NCBI RefSeq assembly: GCF_003148685.1
Contig: NZ_QGGR01000003.1
Coordinates: 62,001-126,000 of the forward strand
Direction of reading: 5' to 3'
DNA from: Actinoplanes xinjiangensis
GTDB lineage: Bacteria > Actinomycetota > Actinomycetes > Mycobacteriales > Micromonosporaceae
Length of the DNA stretch: 64,000 nt
Shown piece by piece: positions 26,902 to 35,654 of the stretch (its first letter is position 1; the number at the start of each line of letters is the position of its first letter). The translations under genes were made by a program, and so were the position numbers. The notes beneath the pieces are model-generated. The model was not told where the DNA came from, did not search any database, and worked only from the letters and a program-made list of their open reading frames with translations.

Positions 26902-28311
26902 TCAGCTCCGAAAATCGGACAGCTCCGCAGCGAACTGCTCATCGACGCGGACCGCGAGTTCGGTCCCGTCGTCCAGATGCCGGGACTGGAGCACCTGACC
27001 GGACCGGTGCACCCGGGCCACCAGGTCACCCCGGTCGTACGGAATGAGGACCCGCATCTCGACCGCGGGCCGGGGCAGCCGGTCGGCGATCGCCTTGTGC
27101 AGCTCGCCGATGCCGATGCCGGACCGCGCGGACACGAAGATCGCCTCCGGCCAGGTCCGCTTGAGCCGCAGCACGGTCTCCTCGTCGGCTGCGTCCACCT
27201 TGTTGATCACCAGCAGCTCGGGGAGCTGGTCGGCGCCGACCTCGCTGAGCACCTCACGGACCGCGCTGACCTGACCCTCCGGGTCCGGGTGCGCGCCGTC
27301 CACCACGTGCACCACCAGGTCGGCCCGGGCCACCTCCTCCAGCGTCGAGCGGAACGCCTCGACGATGTGGTGCGGCAGGTGCCGGACGAACCCGACCGTG
27401 TCGGAGAGCGTGAAGATCCGCCCGTCCTCCGCGGCGGTCCGCCGGGTGGTCGGGTCGAGGGTGGCGAACAGGGCGTCCTCCACCAGCACGCCCGCGCTGG
27501 TCAGGCGGTTGAGCAGGCTGGACTTGCCCGCGTTGGTGTAACCGGCGATGGCCACGGCGGGAACGCCGTTCGCCACCCGACGGGAGCGCTTGGTCTCGCG
27601 TACCGTCTTCATGGCTTTGATCTCGCGCCGCAGTTTCGCGATGCGGGTGTTGATCCGCCGCCGGTCGGTCTCGAGTTTGGTCTCACCGGGACCACGGGTG
27701 CCGACGCCGCCGCCACCCGAACCGCCGGCGCCACCGCCCTGCCGGGACATGGCCTCACCCCAGCCGCGCAGACGCGGCAGGAGGTACTGCAGTTGAGCCA
27801 GCTCGACCTGAGCCTTGCCCTCTCGGCTCTTGGCGTGCTGGGCGAAGATGTCGAGGATCAGCGCGGTCCGGTCGACGACCTTGACCTTGACCTGCTCCTC
27901 GAGCTTGCGCAGTTGGGACGGGGACAGCTCGCCGTCGCAGATGACCGTGTCGGCGCCGGTCATGATGACCACGTCGCGCAGCTCGTCGACCTTGCCGCGG
28001 CCGATGAAGGTGGCCGCGTCGGGCTGTTTCCGTCGCTGGATCAGGCCCTCGAGGACCTGTGAGCCGGCGGTCTCGGCGAGAGCGGCCAGCTCGGTGAGTG
28101 AATTGTCGGCGTCTTCGACACTGCCCTCGGTCCACACACCGACGAGCACGACTCGTTCGAGTCGCAACTGTCGGTACTCGACCTCGGTGACGTCGGTCAG
28201 CTCGGTGGAAAGACCGGCCACCCGCCTGAGCGAGTGCCGCTCCTCGAGCTCCAGGTCCCCGGTCGTGGGGTCCAGCTCGTCAAGGACGGGTGTCTGGTAC
28301 GTGTTTCGCAA
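26902..28311 (-). CDS. hflX: Ribosome-associated GTPase HflX
   Basis: HflX is a GTPase that splits or rescues stalled ribosomes under stress. The protein has the HflX domain (QRRKQPDAATFIGRGKVDEL), a Gly-rich linker (GGGAGGSGGGGVGTRGPGET) and a G domain with G1 GYTNAGKSS, G3 DTVGFVRHLPH and G4 INKVD. Length is 469 residues from a TTG start at 28311, chosen because GGAGGAGG is six bases upstream; no ATG in the region has such a site, although the frame stays open to 28368. A long N-terminal extension precedes the domain. Its place near lexA, dapF and miaA is conserved in actinobacteria. Confidence 0.95.
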   Translation of the reverse strand: MRNTYQTPVLDELDPTTGDLELEERHSLRRVAGLSTELTDVTEVEYRQLRLERVVLVGVWTEGSVEDADNSLTELAALAETAGSQVLEGLIQRRKQPDAATFIGRGKVDELRDVVIMTGADTVICDGELSPSQLRKLEEQVKVKVVDRTALILDIFAQHAKSREGKAQVELAQLQYLLPRLRGWGEAMSRQGGGAGGSGGGGVGTRGPGETKLETDRRRINTRIAKLRREIKAMKTVRETKRSRRVANGVPAVAIAGYTNAGKSSLLNRLTSAGVLVEDALFATLDPTTRRTAAEDGRIFTLSDTVGFVRHLPHHIVEAFRSTLEEVARADLVVHVVDGAHPDPEGQVSAVREVLSEVGADQLPELLVINKVDAADEETVLRLKRTWPEAIFVSARSGIGIGELHKAIADRLPRPAVEMRVLIPYDRGDLVARVHRSGQVLQSRHLDDGTELAVRVDEQFAAELSDFRS

Positions 28312-28486
28312 AAGTGACCTCCTCCGGACTCCGATCGTGGCACGTCGTGGCCGCAGGCGCATCCACATATGGGTCCGGGCGTCTCGCTGCGTGATGGTGA
28401 CGCTTCAGTAACCACCGGACGGCAGGCCGCTATTCCGCAAGAGCGACAATGCGGGTACTCACCCCACCAACGTCGGAGGGAACACC

Positions 28487-29947
28487 GTGGTGACCACCCG
28501 CCTGCCGAGCGCAGGATTCTCGATCACGATCCGCATCGCCGTTACCGCGGACGCATCGTCCATCGGCCGGCTGACCACCTGTGTGGGTGAAGCCGGGGCG
28601 ATCGTGACGGCACTGGACGTGGTGGACTCCGACCCCACCCACGTGCTGGTCGACCTCACCTGCGACACCGCCGACGCCGCGCACGCCGACCAGGTCGTCA
28701 AACAGCTGGAGGAGCAGGACGGCGTGGACGTCCGCAAGGTCTCCGACCGGACGTTCCTGCTGCACCTGGGCGGCAAGATCGAGGTGTCGTCGAAGGTCGC
28801 GCTCCGCAACCGCGACGAGCTGTCCCGGGCGTACACGCCCGGGGTGGCCCGGGTCTGCATGGCCATCGCGGAGAACCCGGCGGACGCCCGGCGCCTCACC
28901 ATCAAGCGCAACACGGTCGCCGTGGTCAGCGACGGCTCGGCCGTGCTCGGCCTGGGCAACATCGGCCCGGCCGCCGCGATGCCGGTGATGGAGGGCAAGG
29001 CCGCGCTGTTCAAGCGGTTCGGCGGCGTCGACGCCTGGCCGGTGGTGCTCGACACCCAGGACACCGACGAGATCGTGGCGATCGTGAAGGCGATCGCCCC
29101 GGCCTACGGCGGCATCAACCTGGAGGACATCGCGGCTCCCCGCTGCTTCGAGATCGAGGCGCGGCTGAAGGAACTGCTGGACATCCCGGTCTTCCACGAC
29201 GACCAGCACGGCACCGCGATCTGCGTGCTGGCCGCGCTCACCAACGCGATGCGGGTGGTCGGCAAGCGGATGGAGGACGTCAAGGTCGTCGTGTCGGGCG
29301 CCGGCGCGGCCGGCACCGCGATCATGAAACTGCTGATGCGGCAGGGTGTGGGCGACATCATCGCGTACGACCGGAAGGGCGCCCTGCACCGCGGGATGCC
29401 CGACCTCAACGAGTCGATGCAGTGGCTGGCCGAGCACACCAACAAGGAGAACTACGCCGGCGACCTGCCCGGCGCGATCGTCGGCGCGGACGTCTTCATC
29501 GGCGTGTCGGCGCCGAACCTGCTGACCGGCGACGACATCGCCCGGATGGCGGACCGGTCGATCGTGTTCGCGATGGCGAACCCGGACCCGGAGGTCGACC
29601 CCCGCGAGGCCCGCAAGCACGCCGCGATCGTCGCGACCGGCCGCTCCGACCAGCCCAACCAGATCAACAACGTGCTGGCCTTCCCCGGCGTGTTCCGGGG
29701 CATGCTGGACGCCGCCGCCGAGGAGTTCACCGAGGAGATGGCGCTGGCCGCGGCCCGGGCCATCGCCGACGTCGTCGGTGAGGACAAGCTGAACCCCACC
29801 GTGATCATCCCGAGCGTCTTCGACCCCCGGGTGACCCCGGCGGTGGCGGCGGCGATCCGGGCGGTCGTCAAGGGCACGCCCGCTCCGGCCAACCCGGCGG
29901 CGGTTCCGGAGAGCGAGCTCGACAAGGCTCCGGAGACGACCTTCTAG
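28487..29947 (+). CDS. NAD(P)-dependent malic enzyme with N-terminal ACT domain
   Basis: The enzyme oxidatively decarboxylates malate to pyruvate. The 486-residue protein has an ACT-like domain in about the first 85 residues ([20 protein letters not shown]), a catalytic domain with [20 protein letters not shown] and [19 protein letters not shown] (metal-binding acids), and a Rossmann segment [18 protein letters not shown]. The ACT domain suggests allosteric control by an amino acid or related ligand. The GTG start follows CGGAGGGA; a second GTG is the next codon. A repeat-dense gene-free stretch of about 750 bases follows. Confidence 0.93.
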   Translation: MVTTRLPSAGFSITIRIAVTADASSIGRLTTCVGEAGAIVTALDVVDSDPTHVLVDLTCDTADAAHADQVVKQLEEQDGVDVRKVSDRTFLLHLGGKIEVSSKVALRNRDELSRAYTPGVARVCMAIAENPADARRLTIKRNTVAVVSDGSAVLGLGNIGPAAAMPVMEGKAALFKRFGGVDAWPVVLDTQDTDEIVAIVKAIAPAYGGINLEDIAAPRCFEIEARLKELLDIPVFHDDQHGTAICVLAALTNAMRVVGKRMEDVKVVVSGAGAAGTAIMKLLMRQGVGDIIAYDRKGALHRGMPDLNESMQWLAEHTNKENYAGDLPGAIVGADVFIGVSAPNLLTGDDIARMADRSIVFAMANPDPEVDPREARKHAAIVATGRSDQPNQINNVLAFPGVFRGMLDAAAEEFTEEMALAAARAIADVVGEDKLNPTVIIPSVFDPRVTPAVAAAIRAVVKGTPAPANPAAVPESELDKAPETTF

Positions 29948-30011
29948 AGAGCTTCCGGACTCAGGGTGCGGCCTCGTGATCGACGCCGTCCTCGGTGGGC
30001 GCTGGGTCGAT

Positions 30012-30081
30012 GTTCGGTTCGCGTGGGCGGTCGGTCGGTGTTCGGTTCGGCGTGGGCGGTCGGTCGGTGTTCGGTTCGGCG
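30012..30081. repeat. 28-29 bp tandem repeat, 2.4 copies
   Basis: The unit begins GTTCGGTTCG and continues CGTGGGCGGTCGGTCGGT. Copies span 30012-30039 (28 bp, one base shorter), 30040-30068 (29 bp) and a partial copy from 30069. Confidence 0.8.
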
Positions 30082-30217
30082 GCCGGTTGCCGGCAGCGCG
30101 TGGGCACCGCGCAACGGCGACGAACGCACACGATGGCGGTTTGTGTGCGCTCGTCCCCGCCATGACAGGGATCAGCGCCCACGATCCGAGGATCGTGCGC
30201 TCCTGCAGTCGTGATAG

Positions 30218-30262
30218 CGCTGATCAGCGCACACGTTCGCCGATTGTGTGCGCTGATCAGCG
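30218..30262. repeat. 17-bp perfect inverted repeat with 11-base loop
   Basis: CGCTGATCAGCGCACAC (30218-30234) is exactly complementary to GTGTGCGCTGATCAGCG (30246-30262). Each arm itself contains the 12-base palindrome CGCTGATCAGCG. It can form a strong cruciform or RNA stem, or two dyad protein sites. There is no T-run, so a terminator is not the first reading. Confidence 0.85.
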
Positions 30263-30435
30263 TTGAGGGCTTCGACCACCGCGCACCGGCGCGGCGGCCG
30301 CTTGCTCAGCACCGATTGCGGGTGGTGGGTGGCGTCGGCAGCCTGGTGCGACGCGACGGGGGCTTGGCCGGCAACGACTGCGGGCGGTCGGCGGCCTCGA
30401 CAACCGGCACCGACGCGGCGGGCGCCTGGCCTGCA

Positions 30436-30534
30436 GTGGCGTCGGAGGGTGGGTGGCGTCGGGAGGGTGGGTGGCGTCGGGAGGGTGGGTGGCGTCGGGA
30501 GGGTGGGTGGCGTCGGGAGGGTGGGTGGCGTCGG
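30436..30534. repeat. 18-bp G-rich minisatellite, about 5.5 copies
   Basis: The unit GTGGCGTCGGGAGGGTGG repeats perfectly at 30453, 30471, 30489 and 30507, preceded by a copy one base shorter at 30436 and followed by a 10-base partial copy. Closely spaced GGG runs on the plus strand could fold into G-quadruplexes. Confidence 0.9.
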
Positions 30535-30697
30535 CACGCTGGTGCGACGCGGCGGGCGTCCGGCTGGATCTGGAGAGCTTCCGCATGTCGAGGTCCGCGG
30601 CCCACATATCGATCTTGTCGAATTCCGCGATGACGGCGTGCCGGGATTCGACAAGATCGCGGAGGAGGGAATCAGACCTCGACGCCGAAAGTACGCC

Positions 30698-31420
30698 TCA
30701 GGCGGCGGCCCAGCCGGTCAGCTCGCCGACCAGGTCGGTGATCAGGCCGGACACGCCGGCGTCGACCAGCGGGCGCCACTGGTTGATGTCGTTGGGCGTC
30801 CACGGCATCACGCCGATCCCGGCCGCGACCAGGGCGGCCGTCGTCTCCGCCCCGTTCAGCACGTCGTCGACCGGCGGGTTGCAGTAGGCGACTCCCAGCT
30901 CCCGGCACAGCTCGACGGTCTCCGCGTCGAACCGGAACAGCAGAAGGCCGCGCCGCACGTCGGGCGCCACGTCGCGGACCTTGCGCAGCACGTCGGCGTC
31001 GAAGCTCTGCACCACGGTGCGATCCACCAGGTCACGCTCGGCGAGCTGGGCGACGATCGACTTCACCTCGTCCAGCGTGGCCGGCGGCTTGATCTCCAGG
31101 AGCAGGTCGACCGGGGCGGGCGCCAGCAGATCGAGCGTCTCGGCCAGCGTCGGCACCCGCAGACCGGCGAACCCGGCGCCGAACCAGGAACCGGCGTCCA
31201 GCGCGGCGACCTCGTCATAGGTCAGGTCCCAGACCCGGCCGTGGCCGTCGGTGGTGCGGTTGACCGTCCGGTCGTGGATCACCACGGGCACGCCGTCCCG
31301 GGTCGCCCGGACGTCGAACTCGACGAACGTGGCACCGGCCCGGACCGCGGCGGCGAAGGCGGGCAGCGTGTTCTCGGGGGCCACCGCCGAATAGCCCCGG
31401 TGCGCGACACGGGCCAGCAT
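30698..31420 (-). CDS. Glycerophosphodiester phosphodiesterase
   Basis: The 240-residue enzyme has the GDPD catalytic signature: AHRGYSAVAPENTLPAF near the N-terminus, VEFDVRATRDGVPVVIHD with the metal acids and catalytic His, LLLEIKPP, and VMPWTPND late in the barrel. It hydrolyses glycerophosphodiesters to glycerol-3-phosphate and an alcohol. There is no signal peptide, so it is cytoplasmic. The ATG shares a base with the dapF stop (TGATG), making miaA-dapF-gdpD a translationally coupled operon; a GDPD in that position is probably a passenger rather than a partner in lysine synthesis. Confidence 0.92.
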   Translation of the reverse strand: MLARVAHRGYSAVAPENTLPAFAAAVRAGATFVEFDVRATRDGVPVVIHDRTVNRTTDGHGRVWDLTYDEVAALDAGSWFGAGFAGLRVPTLAETLDLLAPAPVDLLLEIKPPATLDEVKSIVAQLAERDLVDRTVVQSFDADVLRKVRDVAPDVRRGLLLFRFDAETVELCRELGVAYCNPPVDDVLNGAETTAALVAAGIGVMPWTPNDINQWRPLVDAGVSGLITDLVGELTGWAAA

Positions 31421-32277
31421 CAGAGCACGGCCTCCGGGTCGACCTCACCATCGGCGACCAGGACCGCCGGGCCCTCCAGCCACCACGCCCCGTCCGCGTC
31501 ACAGGTGACCAGCACCCGACCGCCGAGCACGTCCACCGCCACCGAGCCGGCGGTCAGGCCCGCCTCCCGCAGTGCCACCGCGCCGACCGCCAGCGCGCCG
31601 GTGCCGCACGACTGGGTCTCGCCGGAGCCGCGCTCGTGCACCCGCATCCGGACGTGCCGGTCCACCCCGGCCAGCGGCTCGGCCGGCTCGACGAACTCGA
31701 CGTTCACCCCGGCCGGGAACACCCTGGGGTCGTGCAGCGGGGCCCTGGTGAGGTCGAGGGCGGACAGCTCCACCCCGTCGTGCAGGCCGCAGACCAGGTG
31801 CGGGTTCCCGCAGTCCACCGCGACCCCGGGGACGGTCAGGGCGCCGAGCGTGGCGGTGCTCCCCGCGTACACCCGGGGGGTCGTCATCCGCGCGCTGATC
31901 GTGCCGTCACCGACGACGGTGACCAGCACCCCCGCCCTGGTCGCCACCGGCAGGCCCGCGGGGCCGGGCGTGGCCAGCCCCTTCTCCAGCAGATAGCGCA
32001 CGAAGACGCGGAGGCCGTTGCCGCACATCTCGGCGATCGAGCCGTCGCTGTTGTGGTAATCCATGAACCACTCGGCCTCGCCGGCGAACCCGGCCGCCTC
32101 CGGATGCTTGGCGCTGCGCACCACCCGGATCACGCCGTCGCCGCCGATCCCCCTCCGGCGGTCGCAGAGCCCCGCGACCAGCGCGGGCGTCAGCTCCAGC
32201 TCGCCGTCGAGGTCGGGGAGCAGGACGAAGTCGTTGCTTGTTCCATGGCCCTTGGTGAAAAGCACGCGGCCCATCAT
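31420..32277 (-). CDS. dapF: Diaminopimelate epimerase
   Basis: DapF converts LL- to meso-diaminopimelate for peptidoglycan and lysine. Both active-site cysteines are present, in MCGNGLRVF and SCGTGALAVG, along with RRRGIGGDGVIRV and HNSDGS. The 285-residue protein starts MMGRVLFTKGHGTSNDFVLL; the first ATG overlaps the miaA stop as ATGA and the second shares it as TGATG. The frame continues upstream inside miaA, but that part is not DapF-like. The dapF-miaA pairing is conserved across actinobacteria. Confidence 0.96.
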   Translation of the reverse strand: MMGRVLFTKGHGTSNDFVLLPDLDGELELTPALVAGLCDRRRGIGGDGVIRVVRSAKHPEAAGFAGEAEWFMDYHNSDGSIAEMCGNGLRVFVRYLLEKGLATPGPAGLPVATRAGVLVTVVGDGTISARMTTPRVYAGSTATLGALTVPGVAVDCGNPHLVCGLHDGVELSALDLTRAPLHDPRVFPAGVNVEFVEPAEPLAGVDRHVRMRVHERGSGETQSCGTGALAVGAVALREAGLTAGSVAVDVLGGRVLVTCDADGAWWLEGPAVLVADGEVDPEAVL

Positions 32278-33197
32278 TGCGCAAGGTCCATGGCGTCCGC
32301 CAACAGGTTCGGCGCCGCGCCGTCGAGCCAGCTGACCGAGGGATCCCGGCGGAACCAGGACCGCTGGCGGCGCACGAACCGCCGGGTGCCCTGGACCGTG
32401 TCCGCCTTCGCCTGCTCCTCGCTGAGCACGCCGTCGATCTGGGCCAGCGCCTGCTGGTAGCCGAGCGCCCGCGACGCGGTCCGGCCGTCGCGGATGCCGT
32501 CCAGCCCGCGGACCTCGTCGATCAACCCGGCCGCCCACATCAGGTCGACGCGTAGGGCGATCCGCTCGTCGAGCTCGGCGGTGTCCCGGTCGACGCCGAT
32601 CTGCACCGCGTCGTAGACCGGCCGGGGGTCCGGCAGGCTCGCGGTGAAGGGGCGGCCGGTCAGCTCGATCACCTCCAGCGCCCGGACGATCCGGCGGCCG
32701 TTGCTCGGCAGGATCTTGGCGGCCGCCTCCGGGTCGCGCTCGCCGAGCCGGGCGTGCAGTGGCCCCGAACCGGCGACGGCCAGCTCCTCCTCCAGACGGG
32801 CCCGGATCGCCGGGTCGGTGCCGGGGAACTCGAAGTCCTCCAGAACCGCCCGCACGTAGAGGCCGGACCCGCCGACCAGCAGCGGCACCCGGCCACGGGC
32901 CAGGATGTCGTCGATCGCGGCCCGGGCCAGCCGCTGATACTCGGCGACGGCGGCCGGCTCGGTGACGTCCCAGATGTCGAGCAGATGGTGCGGAACGCCG
33001 TCGCGCTCGGCCGGGGTGAGCTTGGCCGTGCCGATGTCCATCCCCCGGTAGAGCTGCATGGAGTCGGCGTTGACCACCTCACCGCCCAGCTCGTGGGCGA
33101 GCGCGATGCTCAAGGCGGACTTCCCGGCCGCGGTGGGGCCGACGACGGTGACGACTCGCTGACCTGTCCGGAACGGCACGAACCAACCGTAGGACAC
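32274..33197 (-). CDS. miaA: tRNA dimethylallyltransferase MiaA
   Basis: MiaA adds a dimethylallyl group to A37 of tRNAs reading U-starting codons; miaB, 3.4 kb away, completes the ms2i6A modification. The protein shows the P-loop VVGPTAAGKSALSIALA, NADSMQLYRGMDIGTAKL, GGSGLYVRAVLEDFEFPG and the later RRFVRRQRSWFRRD. Length is 307 residues from a GTG at 33197; a second GTG at 33179 is possible and neither has a strong ribosome site. Its stop overlaps the dapF start. Confidence 0.95.
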   Translation of the reverse strand: MSYGWFVPFRTGQRVVTVVGPTAAGKSALSIALAHELGGEVVNADSMQLYRGMDIGTAKLTPAERDGVPHHLLDIWDVTEPAAVAEYQRLARAAIDDILARGRVPLLVGGSGLYVRAVLEDFEFPGTDPAIRARLEEELAVAGSGPLHARLGERDPEAAAKILPSNGRRIVRALEVIELTGRPFTASLPDPRPVYDAVQIGVDRDTAELDERIALRVDLMWAAGLIDEVRGLDGIRDGRTASRALGYQQALAQIDGVLSEEQAKADTVQGTRRFVRRQRSWFRRDPSVSWLDGAAPNLLADAMDLAQ

Positions 33198-33265
33198 CGT
33201 TGTGTCACGGTCGTCAGCGGGAGCTTTCCCCTAACCGGGTTGGACCTGTGACAATGCGCGAGAAA

Positions 33266-33290
33266 GAATGCCGGTTGGAAGTTGGCATTC
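33266..33290. promoter_or_regulatory. Inverted repeat in the miaA/DUF349 divergent gap
   Basis: GAATGCC and GGCATTC are perfectly complementary with 11 bases between them. The site lies between divergent miaA and the DUF349 gene and could be an operator. No protein is implicated. Confidence 0.3.
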
Positions 33291-33359
33291 AGACTGCGCT
33301 GTGGCGGTGGCCACGACCCCGATGCGGGCCGATGACGCCGGGAGAACGAGGATGAGCTC

Positions 33360-34568
33360 ATGAACGACTGGACGGCCTTCGGGCGCGTGGATGCCGACGG
33401 CACCGTGTACGTGAAGACCGCTGAGGGCGACCGGGTGGTCGGGTCCTGGCAGGCGGGCACCCCTGAAGAGGGGCTTGCCCACTTCGCCCGGCGATTCGCC
33501 GACCTGGTGACCGAGGTCGAGCTCGTCGAGGCCCGCCTCAAGTCGGGCGCGGCGGACGCGGCCCACTCCATCAGTAGCGTGAAGCGCCTGCGCACCCAGC
33601 TGGACGAGGCGCACGTCGTCGGCGACATCGAGGGGCTCACCGCCCGCCTGGACCGGCTGGCCGCGCTCGCCGAGGAGAAGGCCGGCGAGGCGAAGGCCGC
33701 CCGTGAGGTGGCCCGGACCGAGGCGCTGGCCCGCAAGACGGCGCTGGTCGAGGAGGCGGAGAAGATCGCCGCCGACGCCACCGGCTGGAAGACCGCCGGC
33801 GACCGCCTCAAGGAGATCCTCGACGAGTGGAAGACGATCCGCGGCGTCGACAAGAAGACCGACGGTGAGCTGTGGAAGCGGTTCGCCGCCGCCCGGGACG
33901 GCTTCACCCGCCGCCGCGGCGCCCACTTCGCCACCCTCGACGGTCAGCGCAAGCAGGCGCAGACCGCCAAGGAGGACCTGGTCAAGGAGGCCGAGGGCCT
34001 GGCCGATTCGACCGAGTGGTCGAGCACGGCCAACCGGCTCAAGGAGCTGATGACCGAGTGGAAGGCGGCGCCCCGCGCCGCCAAGGAGGCAGAGCAGCGC
34101 CTCTGGGAACGTTTCCGGGCCGCCCAGGACGCGTTCTTCACCAAGCGCAGCGAGGTCTTCTCCGCCCGGGACGCGGAGTTCCAGGGCAACCTGGAGAAGA
34201 AGCAGGCCATCCTGGCCGAGCTGGAGGCCGTCGACGTCGACGCGGATGCCCGCGGCGCGCAGAACAAGCTGCGTGACGCCCAGGCCGCGTGGCACGAGGC
34301 CGGCCGGGTGCCGCGGGAGGCGTCCGCCTCGCTGGACCGTCGCTGGCGGGCCGCCGAGGAGCGCATCCGGGTGGCGATGGACTCTGCGTGGCGCAAGACC
34401 AGCCCGCAGGACAACCCGCTGCTGCGTCAGATGCGCGACCAGGTCGCCGAGGCCGAGCAGCGCCTCGAGCGGGCCAGGGCGGCCGGCGACAACCGGCGCA
34501 TCAAGGAGGCCGAGCAGGCGCTCGCCTCCAAGAAGCAGTTCCTCGCGCTGGCCGAGCAGGCCAACTGA
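33360..34568 (+). CDS. DUF349 repeat protein
   Basis: The 402-residue acidic and basic helical protein contains about three DUF349 repeats between residues 135 and 350, each with a W-K-(x)-I/A pattern and an RF/RWRAA turn (DEWKTIRGVDKKTDGELWKR, then TEWKAAPRAAKEAEQRLWER, then ASLDRRWRAAEERIRVAMD). A coiled-coil tail ends in ASKKQFLALAEQ. The family is widespread in actinobacteria and of uncertain role; some members associate with nucleoid or stress functions. No membrane segment or catalytic motif is visible. A terminator follows at once. Confidence 0.9.
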   Translation: MNDWTAFGRVDADGTVYVKTAEGDRVVGSWQAGTPEEGLAHFARRFADLVTEVELVEARLKSGAADAAHSISSVKRLRTQLDEAHVVGDIEGLTARLDRLAALAEEKAGEAKAAREVARTEALARKTALVEEAEKIAADATGWKTAGDRLKEILDEWKTIRGVDKKTDGELWKRFAAARDGFTRRRGAHFATLDGQRKQAQTAKEDLVKEAEGLADSTEWSSTANRLKELMTEWKAAPRAAKEAEQRLWERFRAAQDAFFTKRSEVFSARDAEFQGNLEKKQAILAELEAVDVDADARGAQNKLRDAQAAWHEAGRVPREASASLDRRWRAAEERIRVAMDSAWRKTSPQDNPLLRQMRDQVAEAEQRLERARAAGDNRRIKEAEQALASKKQFLALAEQAN

Positions 34569-34582
34569 GGTTTCCAGGTCAG

Positions 34583-34617
34583 GGTGGCGGGCGCCGAGTC
34601 CGCCGCCCCGGCTTTTT
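34583..34617 (+). terminator. Intrinsic terminator after the DUF349 gene
   Basis: GGTGGCGG and CCGCCGCC pair over eight bases (one G-U) with a nine-base loop, followed by CCCGGC and TTTTT at 34613-34617. The T-run touches the stop codon of the convergent dehydratase gene. Confidence 0.65.
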
Positions 34618-35570
34618 CATGCCCCGGCCAGGGTCGCCAGTTCACCCGGGTCGGCGTTGCCGCCGGTGCAGACGACGGCGACCGTCCTGCCCTTGAACAG
34701 GTCGGGACGGCTCAGGACACCGGCCAGGGCGGCCGCGCCGGCGCCCTCGGCGAGGGTGTGTGCGGTGGCGGCGAGCAGGCGGCGGGCCTCGGTGATCCGC
34801 TCGTCGTCCACCAGCAGGAAGTCGGCCAGACGGCCGCGCATGATCTGCTGGGGCAGGGCGAAGCCGCGCCCGGTGGCCAGTCCGGCGGCGGCGGTGCGGT
34901 TGGGGCGCTCGACGAGTTCGCCGGAGCGCCAGGAGTCGTGCGCGGCGGGCGAGGCCGCCGACTGGACCCCGATCACGGCACAGCGCGGCGCCAGGGCGGC
35001 GGCGGCGAGGCACGCGGCGGCGGCGCCCGTCCCACTGCCGACCGGGACCACGATCGCATCGACATCCGGACGGGCCTCGAGGATCTCCAGGTAGACGGTG
35101 CCCACGCCGGCCAGCAGCTCCGGCGTATCCCCGGGACTGATCAGGCGGGCGCCGGTCTGCTCCGCGTGCTCGCGGGCCCGCCGCTCGGCCGCCTCCAGGC
35201 TCGCGTCCGCCCGGATCGCCCGGGCACCCCAGGACTCGACCGCCGCCACCTTGAACGCCGGCGTCCCGGCCGGCATGACCACGGTGCACTCGGTGCCGAA
35301 GACGCGACCGGCGTAGGCGAGCGACTGCGCGTGGTTGCCGGTCGACCAGGTGACGGTGCCGCGCTTCCGGTCGGTGTCGCTCATCCCGGCGAGCAGGGTC
35401 AGACCGCCACGCACCTTGAAGGCGCCGACCGGCTGGGTGTTCTCGTGCTTGACCAGGACGGTCGCGTCCGCCGCGCGGTCCAGGAGCGGGTAGGACCACA
35501 TCGGGGTGGGTGGCAGATGCTCCCGGAGGAGGGTGCGGGCGGCCCGGATGTCGTCGAGTGTCGGTTCCAT
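34617..35570 (-). CDS. PLP-dependent threonine/serine dehydratase-like enzyme
   Basis: This fold-type II PLP enzyme of 317 residues has the Schiff-base lysine in GAFKVRGGLTLLAGM, the STGNHAQSLAYAG substrate loop, the phosphate-binding VPVGSGTGAA and the terminal VCTGGNADPGEL. It lacks a C-terminal ACT regulatory domain, so it is a catabolic-type threonine or serine dehydratase or racemase; which cannot be told by eye. It is divergent from a LysR regulator, whose usual target would be this gene. It is convergent with the DUF349 gene. Confidence 0.9.
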   Translation of the reverse strand: MEPTLDDIRAARTLLREHLPPTPMWSYPLLDRAADATVLVKHENTQPVGAFKVRGGLTLLAGMSDTDRKRGTVTWSTGNHAQSLAYAGRVFGTECTVVMPAGTPAFKVAAVESWGARAIRADASLEAAERRAREHAEQTGARLISPGDTPELLAGVGTVYLEILEARPDVDAIVVPVGSGTGAAAACLAAAALAPRCAVIGVQSAASPAAHDSWRSGELVERPNRTAAAGLATGRGFALPQQIMRGRLADFLLVDDERITEARRLLAATAHTLAEGAGAAALAGVLSRPDLFKGRTVAVVCTGGNADPGELATLAGA

Positions 35571-35595
35571 GTCCTGATCGTCGGCCCGACCCGAC

Positions 35596-35643
35596 CCATA
35601 GGTCCAATGTCAATGATCTCGGTGATCCATAGACCGCATTGAT
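35596..35643. promoter_or_regulatory. Two similar elements 31 bp apart upstream of the LysR gene and its divergent target
   Basis: CCATAGGTCCAATGTCAATG at 35596 and CCATAGACCGCATTGAT at 35627 share CCATAG and an AT-rich core and are spaced about three helical turns apart. This is the usual layout of a LysR recognition and activation site pair. Pattern match only. Confidence 0.35.
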
Positions 35644-35654
35644 ACGTTGGGGGC

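Larger units (their letters stand above)
29948..30697. other. Repeat-dense gene-free island
   Basis: About 750 bases between malic enzyme and the GDPD gene hold no credible gene. The six reading frames are open only because the DNA is GC-rich and repetitive. It contains a 29-bp tandem repeat, a 17-bp perfect inverted repeat, an 18-bp minisatellite and a 40-bp imperfect direct repeat (30323-30362 against 30521-30560). No transposase or attachment site was recognised. Confidence 0.7.
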
